A DNA stretch of 64,000 nucleotides, from the NCBI RefSeq assembly GCF_001721045.1, contig NZ_MDER01000038.1, positions 62,001-126,000 of the forward strand. The letters run 5' to 3'. The notes beneath the pieces are model-generated. The model saw nothing but the letters and a program-made list of their open reading frames with translations, was not told the origin of the DNA and did not search any database. Of the stretch, positions 1 to 10,200 are shown in pieces (the first letter of the stretch is position 1; every line of letters starts with the position of its first letter). A program made the translations under genes and the position numbers. Source of the stretch: Paenibacillus nuruki (GTDB lineage: Bacteria > Bacillota > Bacilli > Paenibacillales > Paenibacillaceae).

Positions 1-3000
1 AAGGGTACGTAGGTAAAGCAATACGTTGTGGCTGTGTATCAACATAAAGTAATTTCCAATTGATAGCTAGACCTTTAACCCATAATTCCAACAATTGATT
101 ATATTGATGGTGCTCTAGCCACGAAGCAATCATATTCTCAAATCCAAGATCTGAAGACAACATAGATAACATTTCTTTATGCTGCTTAGTATGCCCTCGA
201 TATAGCTGATAGGAGTGAGATTGGGTAGTTGATTGTAAATAAGATTTTAATTTTTCTTGCATATCAGATAGCGAATGAGTGACAAATGCTAAGCGCTCTT
301 CCATTGCTTCTCTACCCATCTGCAACGTATACGCAATATTTTGTAGACGATATGCTGAACGATCGGTCTCTAATGTCTCCAACAATTGTTCTACTTGTAA
401 GCGCAGTTGTGATACTGTTTTGGAAGATAATACAATCAGTACAGGATCATTTTCAGGTAAATGACTAACTGCTGTGATGTCTTGATGTACTGTATATTCT
501 TCGATAATAAGATGAGCGTTCGAACCGCCAGCTCCAAAAGAAGAAAGACCTGCTCTTCTAGGTATTTCTTGCTTTTGACCATGTTCCCCAAGTAAAGGTC
601 GTTTCCATTCTGATAATTCTTTTTGCACAACAAACGGAATATGATTAAAGTCGATATTGGGATTCAATACATCTGCATGCAAAGAAGGAACAAGCTGTTG
701 ATGCTTCATTTGTAATAGAATTTTAGTTAATCCTGCGATACCAGCGGCGCTTTCACAATGTCCAATATTAGACTTCACTGAACCTATAGCACAGAAATGC
801 TCTTCTTCTGTATTTTGCTGATAAACGGCGTTTAATCCGGCTATCTCAATAGGATCACCTAGTGTCGTTCCTGTACCATGCGCTTCTACATAGCTAATTG
901 TTCTTGGTTCTACTCCTGCTCGGTCAAATGCTTTCTGAATAACTTGAGACTGAGCAACCGGATTAGGAACGGTATAACCATTGGTTTTCCCACCATGATT
1001 GATTGCCGACCCTTTAATAATTCCATAAATATGGTCACCGTCTGCCTGAGCAACAGATAGTGGTTTGAGTACAACAGCTCCTACACCTTCTCCAGGTACA
1101 TAACCATCACCACCTGCCCCAAAGCTTTCACATTTGCCTTGACTAGAAAGAAATCCACCCTGATTCAGCATCAGATACTTGTTAGGATGAACAGAGATAT
1201 TCACACCACCTGCAATAGCGGTGGAACATTCCTGAGTAATAAGACTCTGGCAAGCCAAATGAATGGCTGTTAACGATGAAGAACACATCGTATCTATAGC
1301 CATACTCGGTCCATTAAAGTTACAGAAATATGAGACACGATTCGCAATAGATGCAGGATTTCCACTAAGTGCTACTGAACTATGACTTAACGCTTGCGCT
1401 TGTGCTCCATACAATTGATACTCTTCATACATAACACCTACGTAGACGCCTACTTCATTATTTTCATTAGAGTTGGAGTCGTTAGCATTACCCAGTGTTT
1501 GTCGGGTATATCCTGCATCTTCTATTGCTTGATATACCGTTTGTAAAAATAATCGTTCTTGCGGGTCCATCATCTCTGCTTCTTTAGGCGAAATATTAAA
1601 AAATAGTGGATCAAATTGATCTACTCCATTCATAAATCCACCCTTAATGATATTCTCTGAGGATGTAGAGCCTATCGAGTGTTGATTCCACCGATTCTCA
1701 GGAATGTCAGTAATGCAGTCTATTCCGTGTTTTAGATTTTCCCAGTATTGATCCAAATGATCTGCCTGAGGATATCGACCTGATAATCCGATAATAGCAA
1801 TATCTGTTTCACGTTCTTTTGCAGGCTGGTTTGCAGAATAAGCAAATTTGAAACGAGAATGGATATTGGGTAAAGATTCTTGTCCTGCATCTCTGTATTG
1901 ACCTGAATATGAAGGCTCTACTTTAGCAACAGATGATGATTTTGGTCTCTTGGTGTTAAATTGTTTATTCAAAATAGCAGAATGAGCTTTGATTAAATAT
2001 TTTGCTAATGCTGACAATGTCTGATATTCAAACAATAAAGTTTTGGATAATCGACCAAATGTCTGCTCTAATTGTTCTGTAAATTGTAGTGTCGTAATTG
2101 AATCTATTCCATACTTTTCCATTGGAGCATTGGCTTCGATCTGTTCTACCGACAACTTAAGAACACTAGACAATGTTTGCTTTAAATACATCATGGTTGC
2201 AGATTCTAGATCCATGGATGGTTCTACAGCTTCAGTAGATTGTTTTTCAGATGAATGATTATAGGGTTGTTCTACTGCTCTATTTGTATCTGTTGGTGCT
2301 GAGATCATCATTGTAGATTCGATCCAATTCGTTAATTGCTGAATTGTGGTATATTCTACAAACGTTAACGTGGTTAATTTCAATAGAAAAGTCTGATTCA
2401 ATTGATGAGATAAATCGGTCAACATCGTCTGATCAAAACCATATTCTGACCATTCTGTTTCGGTATCCAGTTCAGAAGAATCTACTTTAAGAATAGTAGA
2501 AATGGTGTGTAGTATTTGTTTTTCGACCTTATCATTTGTTATTTTCGCAACAGAGAAAACTTCCTTTTTTCGGGATAATAATGTTGATGATAACTGAGCT
2601 TGATTACCATATAGGGTGATGATTTGAGATTGATTTGATGCCATGCCTGCATAAAAAAGATCTAAACCAGTAACCGTAGGCAATGGTCTCATACCTGTGG
2701 TACGATACAAAAACTGTGCTGTATCCTGATCAAGATGCATGCCACCTTCTAACCACAGACCCCAATTAAAGCTCACTGTCTGACCGGAACATTGTCCAGA
2801 TAATACTTTTTGATGACGATCGGTAGCATATTGATCCATAAAAGCATTTGCTGTTGCATAATCAGCTTGACCTGCATTACCGAATGCACTGGCAACCGAT
2901 GAAAATAATACAAAAAAGTCTAATGGTATAGATTGAGTAGCTAAGTCCAAATGGACAGTACCTGTGACTTTTGGAGCTAGCACTTGATTAAACTCTTCTT

Positions 3001-6000
3001 CTGTTTTTTTGATAATGAAATTATCCTGAGTCATACCCGCACTATGAATAATACCGTTTAGTGATCCATATTGCTGAGTAATCCATGTGACTAATTGTTG
3101 TACAGCTGTCAGTTGAGTTAGATCAAGCTGTTTGTATATCACCACTGCTTCTTTCAATCGTAAAGAGTGAAGTAGAGGTTCAGCTATACTCTCTGCTCGA
3201 CCTGTCAAAATAAGTGTGGGTTGCTCAACTTGTTGTATAATCTCCTGCGCAAAAATCATTCCTAACCCACCTGTGCCACCGGTAATCAAATAAACTCCGC
3301 CATTTTTCCATGGGGAGCGAGTAGTCTTTTTCGGTATAATAATCTGTTCATAATCAGATTGGGTATAACGTTGTTGAGATTCATATCGGATATGTTGATC
3401 TATACTATACCGATTTTCTTGCAATTGTGTTATGACTTGCGCAGTTGTCAGAGATGGTTGCGTCTCTATCATTTGAATATTTATATTTGGGTTTTCTAAT
3501 GTAGCTGTTTTGAGTAATGCTATAAGAGCAGTATGCGATTGTTGAGAATTCTCACGAACAGTAACCATTTGAACCAAAATACGATCTTCTTTATACATTT
3601 GCAAAATATGCTTTATTTCTTTAAAGGCTTGCGTAGCTAATTGCTTAAATCGTTGATCTATCGAAATGATTGATTCGGCAACATGTGCTACCTGAACCGG
3701 TAATAAAGAAATGCACTGAGCATGAGGTACATGCATCTTCAATTGTTCTGCCAATTCTAAATCCGGCTCACAAAGCATAATAATATACTGATCATATTTA
3801 TCATTGTCGGCATCTGATCGATGGGTAATCTCTTTTTCTTCCCACTTTGGAGAAAGTAACATAGCTGTTTCATTGCGTATCGCTTTGCTTGTTAAACCTT
3901 GTAATCTTACACAAAGAAGTCCTGTATGATCCATCAGATCAATATTTAACTTGGATATAGAAGATTGTACAAATTCATCTTGATAGACATGTGCCCACAT
4001 CATTGACGTTGTTGGACTATAGATATCTATCTGTTCCAAAGCAAACGGTAAAAATGTCTCTTGCTCTTGGGATTGATCCTCCCTACCTAACCATATACCA
4101 ATAGAAGTTTGCAAAGCTCCATCTAACATTGCAGGATGAAGTACATAATCTTCGCTATTAAGTTGTAATTCTTCTGGCAACTGTAGCTGTGCCAACCATT
4201 CATTTGATCCTGCATATAGATGATGAATCGTCTGATGACGTTCTCCATAATTCATATTCAATTGACGATAAGCTTTATAGCATGTATCAGCTGTAAACTC
4301 TTTTATCTGACATCGTTTTTGGATCTGATGAATATCGAATAATGGTTGATCCATAGGCATAGCTTCAATTATAGCGTTCCCTTCACAATGAATAATCGGT
4401 TCGGCTAGATGGTCAGATTGCGTGTATATTTCATAACGAATGACATTTTCCTGTTCTGAAAATAAAGCAATGTGTACCGAAGTAGCTACTTGTTGAATCA
4501 CAAGCGGGTGTTTCCATACTGTTTGTTGCAAAGATACCGAGTACCCTTGTGCTGTTGTTCCATCAATAGCTTGCTCGACAGCAGCTCTTGCCATCTCTAA
4601 ATACGTTACTGCTGGTAAAAGAGGCTCATCTCCTATACGATGATCTGCTATAAAAAATTCATCACTCTCAAATACTGTCGTATATTTTTGCACACTCATA
4701 TTGGAAGTGTTGGTATGAACTAAAGGATGAAGTACAGATTGAGAGCCAGACATCGATTCTACTTCTGATTTACACGTCTCTTCGACTTCAGGAATCCAGT
4801 AACGATCACGGGCAAAAGGATACGTAGGTAAACTTAATTTTTGAAATTTTTCAGTTGAATATACTGTATCCCAATTCAAGTCTATCCCATTAACCCATAA
4901 TTCAAGCAGTTTGGAATACTTCCCTTTTTCAATCCATTGCTGAATAGTGGCTACCATATCTTCATCATTAGATAAAAGAGGTAACGCAGGCCTATCATTC
5001 TGTATTTCACCATAGTATACCGATGAAGGAACATGTTCCGATTCTACATAGTCTTGAAGCTGATCAATAAGATTAGTGATCGAAGAAGCTACAATGCCCA
5101 AACGAAAATCCATCGCTTCTCTACCTGTACATAAAGTATAAGCAATATCAGCCAAACGCTGATCTGTATACGTTTGTTGTATTAAATGATCGTGTAAGTG
5201 TAGCACTACCTTTTTTAATCGTTCTTCGTTTTTGGCAGATAATATAATCATTACTGGTTGTACAGGTGTAATTAATTGTTGTGCGACAGGGGCAGATCTA
5301 TATTCTTGAATCACAATGTGAGCATTGGAACCGCCTGCACCGAATGAAGACACACCAGCAGTCAAAGGAACTTCAGTCATCACATGATCTATTGCGATCA
5401 CAGGACGCTTCCATTCACTTAATTGATGTTGCACAATAAAAGGTGTTTTAGCAAAGTCGATATTAGGATTAGCCGGTTGTGAATGAATAGACGGAGCAAG
5501 TGTACGGTGCTTCATTTGCAGTAATACTTTGGTTATGCCTGCGATTCCTGCTGCACTTTCGCAATGTCCGATATTCGATTTGGCGGAACCAATAGCGCAA
5601 AATGAACGATCTGATGTATACCGATCAAACATTTTGGTAAGACCAGCAATCTCAATAGGATCACCTAACGATGTACCTGTACCATGAGCTTCAATATAAC
5701 TAATACTTCTAGGATTGATGTCTGATTCTTGTATTGCTTTATCTATCACTTCTGCTTGCTGGTTTGGATTAGGAACCGTATAGCCGTTCGTTTTGCCTCC
5801 ATGATTAATCGATGTTCCTTTAATAACTCCATAAATATGATCTCCATCTGCTATCGCTTTGGATAAAGGTTTGAGGATAGCTGTGCCGACGCCTTCACCA
5901 GGAACATATCCATCTCCACCTTCTCCAAAACTTTCGCATCTACCTTTACTGGATAAAAAATGCCCCTGTGTTAGCATGACATATTTGTTAGGATGTACAG

Positions 6001-7219
6001 AGACATTGACTCCACCTGCTATCGCTACTTCACATTCTTGCTTTTGCAGACTCTGACAAGCCAGATGAATCGCCGTTAATGACGAAGAACACATCGTATC
6101 AACAACCATACTCGGTCCATGAAAATTAAAGTAATAAGATACACGATTAGCAATAGATGCAGGATTCCCATTCAATGCAAATGGTTCTTTATGAATTTTT
6201 TGAGATTCTACACCATACAATTGATATTCTTGATACATGACACCTATATATACGCCCACTTTATTCACTTTTGATTGATTGGTGGATTGAACTAAATTAG
6301 TACGAGTATACCCAGCATCTTCTATAGCCGCATATACATTTTCTAAAAATAATCGTTCTTGCGGATCAATACGTTCTGCTTCTCTCGGAGAAATATTAAA
6401 AAAGAGTGCATCAAAACGATCCACTCCGTTTATAAATCCACCCCATTTACCAGAAACCTTACCCTCATTAGCGGGACGTTGAATATCAGTATGCACTTTA
6501 TAGTTCCAACGCTCTTGAGGTATCTCTGTAATGCAGTCTTTTCCATTTTTTAAATTGTCCCAATACTGCGATATATCTTCTGCTTCAGGATAACGCCCTG
6601 CTAATCCAATAATAGCAATATCGAGTGCTTTGGAAGACGTATGCTCTGTTGTTGTTAGAGCATGATTAGCAGGCTCAGCAACACTTTTAAGATTAGTAGA
6701 TACTTTGGAATATCTTGTATTCTTGGTGTTTCTTAATTCTAGAGAAGCACCGCGTGGTGGGTTCTGTTCTGGTTGTTTGTTGGAATGATTTCCTTTACCG
6801 GTGTCCAAAAGCTGAATTAATTGTTTACGATGTGATGTTAAAAAGTATTCTGTTAACTCTTGTAGATTATGATATTCAAAAAATAATGTTTTGGAGAGTG
6901 AACCAAACACAGTTTCTAACTGATCTGTTAATTTCATAACCATGATAGAGTCTATTCCATATTTTTCGAGCGGTGCATCTGCTTCAATCTGTCGTTCAGG
7001 TAGCATTAACACCGAAGATAACAATGTTTTGAGGTACTGAACGGCTTGATCTTGAAGCTCATCATCATTTGCAGAGTTTTTATGGATAGGATGTTCTATA
7101 GATGGTGTAGAAAGCTCATTATGACTAGAAAGCAATTGTTGCAATTGCCTAGCCCCTTCGATCTTATCTATCTTTCCTTGTTCAATCTGTTTGTATAGAT
7201 GTGATAATGATTCATTCAA
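1..7219 (-). CDS. trans-AT polyketide synthase A (partial, C-terminus outside window)
   Basis: The last visible PKS gene of the operon; it runs off the left edge after about 2406 codons. A TTG start at 7217-7219 is chosen because GAGGTG lies six bases upstream and no in-frame ATG is close. Domains in order (residues): short helix 1-30, ACP (Ser91 in YGIDSI), KS (200-643; Cys377 in DTMCSSS, EAHGTGT, NIGHCESAAG), DH (827-1080; DGALQ present), KR (1300-1520; TGGTGGLG, SSVASAFG, QADYATANAF), a degenerate ACP (1565-1640, Gln1597 where Ser is expected), an intact ACP (Ser1707), and a second KS (1804-2244; Cys1979). It ends in the usual LPTYP linker. There is no AT, so malonyl loading in trans is inferred. 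The first ACP completes the module whose KS-DH-KR sits at the end of the preceding protein. In the DH motif HxxxGxxxxP the Gly is replaced by Asp (HRIGDEPLLP). Domain calls are secure; the product is unknown. Confidence 0.93.
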   Translation of the reverse strand, partial: MNESLSHLYKQIEQGKIDKIEGARQLQQLLSSHNELSTPSIEHPIHKNSANDDELQDQAVQYLKTLLSSVLMLPERQIEADAPLEKYGIDSIMVMKLTDQLETVFGSLSKTLFFEYHNLQELTEYFLTSHRKQLIQLLDTGKGNHSNKQPEQNPPRGASLELRNTKNTRYSKVSTNLKSVAEPANHALTTTEHTSSKALDIAIIGLAGRYPEAEDISQYWDNLKNGKDCITEIPQERWNYKVHTDIQRPANEGKVSGKWGGFINGVDRFDALFFNISPREAERIDPQERLFLENVYAAIEDAGYTRTNLVQSTNQSKVNKVGVYIGVMYQEYQLYGVESQKIHKEPFALNGNPASIANRVSYYFNFHGPSMVVDTMCSSSLTAIHLACQSLQKQECEVAIAGGVNVSVHPNKYVMLTQGHFLSSKGRCESFGEGGDGYVPGEGVGTAILKPLSKAIADGDHIYGVIKGTSINHGGKTNGYTVPNPNQQAEVIDKAIQESDINPRSISYIEAHGTGTSLGDPIEIAGLTKMFDRYTSDRSFCAIGSAKSNIGHCESAAGIAGITKVLLQMKHRTLAPSIHSQPANPNIDFAKTPFIVQHQLSEWKRPVIAIDHVMTEVPLTAGVSSFGAGGSNAHIVIQEYRSAPVAQQLITPVQPVMIILSAKNEERLKKVVLHLHDHLIQQTYTDQRLADIAYTLCTGREAMDFRLGIVASSITNLIDQLQDYVESEHVPSSVYYGEIQNDRPALPLLSNDEDMVATIQQWIEKGKYSKLLELWVNGIDLNWDTVYSTEKFQKLSLPTYPFARDRYWIPEVEETCKSEVESMSGSQSVLHPLVHTNTSNMSVQKYTTVFESDEFFIADHRIGDEPLLPAVTYLEMARAAVEQAIDGTTAQGYSVSLQQTVWKHPLVIQQVATSVHIALFSEQENVIRYEIYTQSDHLAEPIIHCEGNAIIEAMPMDQPLFDIHQIQKRCQIKEFTADTCYKAYRQLNMNYGERHQTIHHLYAGSNEWLAQLQLPEELQLNSEDYVLHPAMLDGALQTSIGIWLGREDQSQEQETFLPFALEQIDIYSPTTSMMWAHVYQDEFVQSSISKLNIDLMDHTGLLCVRLQGLTSKAIRNETAMLLSPKWEEKEITHRSDADNDKYDQYIIMLCEPDLELAEQLKMHVPHAQCISLLPVQVAHVAESIISIDQRFKQLATQAFKEIKHILQMYKEDRILVQMVTVRENSQQSHTALIALLKTATLENPNINIQMIETQPSLTTAQVITQLQENRYSIDQHIRYESQQRYTQSDYEQIIIPKKTTRSPWKNGGVYLITGGTGGLGMIFAQEIIQQVEQPTLILTGRAESIAEPLLHSLRLKEAVVIYKQLDLTQLTAVQQLVTWITQQYGSLNGIIHSAGMTQDNFIIKKTEEEFNQVLAPKVTGTVHLDLATQSIPLDFFVLFSSVASAFGNAGQADYATANAFMDQYATDRHQKVLSGQCSGQTVSFNWGLWLEGGMHLDQDTAQFLYRTTGMRPLPTVTGLDLFYAGMASNQSQIITLYGNQAQLSSTLLSRKKEVFSVAKITNDKVEKQILHTISTILKVDSSELDTETEWSEYGFDQTMLTDLSHQLNQTFLLKLTTLTFVEYTTIQQLTNWIESTMMISAPTDTNRAVEQPYNHSSEKQSTEAVEPSMDLESATMMYLKQTLSSVLKLSVEQIEANAPMEKYGIDSITTLQFTEQLEQTFGRLSKTLLFEYQTLSALAKYLIKAHSAILNKQFNTKRPKSSSVAKVEPSYSGQYRDAGQESLPNIHSRFKFAYSANQPAKERETDIAIIGLSGRYPQADHLDQYWENLKHGIDCITDIPENRWNQHSIGSTSSENIIKGGFMNGVDQFDPLFFNISPKEAEMMDPQERLFLQTVYQAIEDAGYTRQTLGNANDSNSNENNEVGVYVGVMYEEYQLYGAQAQALSHSSVALSGNPASIANRVSYFCNFNGPSMAIDTMCSSSLTAIHLACQSLITQECSTAIAGGVNISVHPNKYLMLNQGGFLSSQGKCESFGAGGDGYVPGEGVGAVVLKPLSVAQADGDHIYGIIKGSAINHGGKTNGYTVPNPVAQSQVIQKAFDRAGVEPRTISYVEAHGTGTTLGDPIEIAGLNAVYQQNTEEEHFCAIGSVKSNIGHCESAAGIAGLTKILLQMKHQQLVPSLHADVLNPNIDFNHIPFVVQKELSEWKRPLLGEHGQKQEIPRRAGLSSFGAGGSNAHLIIEEYTVHQDITAVSHLPENDPVLIVLSSKTVSQLRLQVEQLLETLETDRSAYRLQNIAYTLQMGREAMEERLAFVTHSLSDMQEKLKSYLQSTTQSHSYQLYRGHTKQHKEMLSMLSSDLGFENMIASWLEHHQYNQLLELWVKGLAINWKLLYVDTQPQRIALPTYP
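2300..2527 (-). other. Degenerate acyl carrier protein domain lacking the Ser attachment site
   Basis: This domain lies between the KR and an intact ACP of PKS A. It keeps the carrier fold pattern (helix, then E-YGFD, then a long second helix), but the residue after the Asp is Gln (YGFDQT, codon CAG at 2429-2431) where every other carrier domain in this operon has Ser (YGIDSI, YGVDSI, YGFDSI, YGMDSI). Without Ser it cannot carry phosphopantetheine, so a structural role or decay of a tandem ACP pair is inferred. Confidence 0.85.
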
Positions 7220-7246
7220 TGTTAACACCTCATTTCTTTATTATTT

Positions 7247-10200
7247 TTAAAATGGCTTTGACTGATTATGCTGTTCTAATAATTGATCTAACGAATATTG
7301 ACCACTTTGAATATGGTCAAACATTTCTAAAAAATATTGATCTTGTACGTCTAAATCTCTACCTTTGTCCACATCCATAAAGCTACGAATTTGTACACCA
7401 TTGCCATACATAACTACGATTTGAGATTGTTCATGTTGTAATGCTTGATGTAATGCATCAATAGCAGTGGATTGATCGATAGGAAGCATTCCCGAAATCT
7501 CCTTCATAGAAGTACTCCTTTGTGTATCCATCTGCATACCACCTTGCTCCCAAAGAGGCCAATTTATAGATAATGTATGACCTGTTCGCTTAGCTGTATG
7601 CACCAATTTATTCCGATAATGAGCATATTGATCCATAAAAGCATTAGCTGTTGCATAATCGCTCTGTCCGATATTACCAAGCACTCCTGCAAGAGATGAA
7701 AAAAGAACAAAGAAATCCAGTTCAAACAGTTGGCTATATTGATCTAAATATATCGTTCCATTCACTTTAGCTTCTAATACATTGTTCCACTCTTCTGGTG
7801 TTTTTCTAATCATAAAGCTATCTTTCAACACACCAGCACTGTGTATAATTCCGTTTAATCTTCCGAATTCTTTTTGGATAGTATTCATCAAAGTAGATAC
7901 TTCTTCTCTATTTGTAATATCAGATACATAATAAAAAGCCTGAGCTCCATACTCTTGTAATTTATCTATTTTGGTTTGAATCTCTTTATCTAACATAGAG
8001 CGACCTGTGATAATCAAAATCGGCTCTGTAACAGATTGTGCTATATCTTGCGCAATCAGATAACCGATTCCTCCCATTCCCCCAGTAATTAAGTAGACAT
8101 GTTGATCTTTCCATGCCTGTTTTATAGAGGTAGCACTAGGAACAAATTCTTGCCATGTTGCAATATATCTTCGATAGTTATGATAAGAAATATGCGTATC
8201 ACCTGCACTATCTCTACACTCACATAATTTATCTACTGGATCAAATGCAGCAGCTAAACCGTCTAATTCGATCATTTGTACAATTAACTTCGGCTTTTCT
8301 AACTCCGCTGTTTTTAACATACCTGAAAGTGCAGTATACAATTGATAATCTTGATCATGTACGACCACTAATTGTACTAAAATAGAACCTTCTGGTTTGG
8401 ACTGTAGTAATCGTTGTACTTGAGTAAATGCTTCTAAAGCCGCCGTTCCAAATCGTTGTTCTAAAGGTTGATTCCCATCACAACCAAGCTGTATGCATAA
8501 TGCGTCTGGAAGTTCTCGTCGAATCTGTTCAGCTATATGTGTCGCAGGACTACAGACCATAATGATATGTTGATGAAATGAAATTTCAGGTACTGTTACA
8601 GTATCTTGCTCCAACCATTCGGGTACCAACATTATAGTTTCTTTAGGATACAACGGAGCTTGTAACGATTCTAAACGTTTACTTGTAAATCCTTTTAGAC
8701 TCGCACAGACTTCCCCATTTTCATGACAAATATCAATATCTAATTTCTGTACTTTATCCATTGGATCACTTCCTTCGCTGTAACGAATATAAGACCACAT
8801 CGATGCAGAACATGCACTAAATATTCGAATCTGTTCTAATGCAAATGGCAATAGTGGAGCATTTGAACGATCTGCTGAATGATGGCTACCCACGATCAGC
8901 CCAATAGAAGCTTGTAATGCTCCATCCATCATACTTGGATGAAGCACATAAGAAGATAATGAAGCTTCTAGCATCTTAGGTATATTCAATGGAGCCAGCA
9001 CACCCATTGTACCTATTTGCAAAGAAGAAATACTCTGCAACCGCTCTCCATAATACAATCCCATCTGTTCAAACTTTTCATAGCAGGTAGTCGCTATTAT
9101 CTCTTCTTTAACAGACTTTTGAATAGTGGCTAGATCCAATATAGGTGCATCTGTTAAAGATTGTTGTACCGCTCTACCCTGATTATGAATAGTTCTTGTA
9201 GTTACATGGTGACTTTCTTGTTCTGTATACACTTCATATTGAATATGGTTTTCATCTTCTGCATATAACGCAACATGAACAGCCAATTCTCTATCTTCCA
9301 TACGGATTGGAGTTGCCCAGATTATATTTTCTAACGACCACAAAGTGCGGTCTAAAGATGTACTTGTAGATTGTGCAATCGCTTCGCGCACCATTTCCAA
9401 ATAAGCAACGCCTGGCAAAATGTTATTCCCATTCACTACATGATCTGCGAAGAAGAATTCCTGACCATTAAAAATAGAAGTAAATCTTTGCTCCGATAAT
9501 TGAGAAGTATTGCGATGTAGCAAAGGATGCAAAACCATCTTATCGATGACTGTCGATGCATTACGCTCCCGGTCTTGATCTGATATCGCTATATCTGTTT
9601 CTGTCTGCATAGGTGCTAACCAATATTTTTCCTTTACAAAAGGATAAGCAGGTAAATGAACAATATTGCTTGTGACTGATCGATTCAATGCACTCCAATG
9701 AATAGGCACACCTTGTATCCAAAGTTCTAAAAGAGCATCATACTGACCTTGTAAATAATAATCATTTATAATCTGCTGCATGTGTTCTTCAGAGTCAAAC
9801 ATCGACGTCATATCAAATAAACGTTTTACAGTTCCTTTGTAATAATTAGGCATATGTTCGTCAGGTTGTTGAATAAAAGAGGTTAATTTGGATTGTAAAT
9901 CCGATACCGAATGTACCATCCAAGCCACACGTTCTTCCATCGCTTCTCTACCCACTTGTAACGTATAAGCAATATCTGTTAATGAAGAATGTGATGATAC
10001 AGCATGCTCTAGAAATGAAAGTAATTGACGAGCACGTTCGATCAGTTGCTCGGATTGACGGGCAGACAATACAATCATTGTTGGCTGAAGATCAATCGGT
10101 TCAGATTGTGATTGGAGTTCAGTCGGCTGTGCTATATATTCCTCTAAAATCACATGGGCATTAGATCCGCCCGCACCAAAAGAAGAGATTCCAGCAATAC

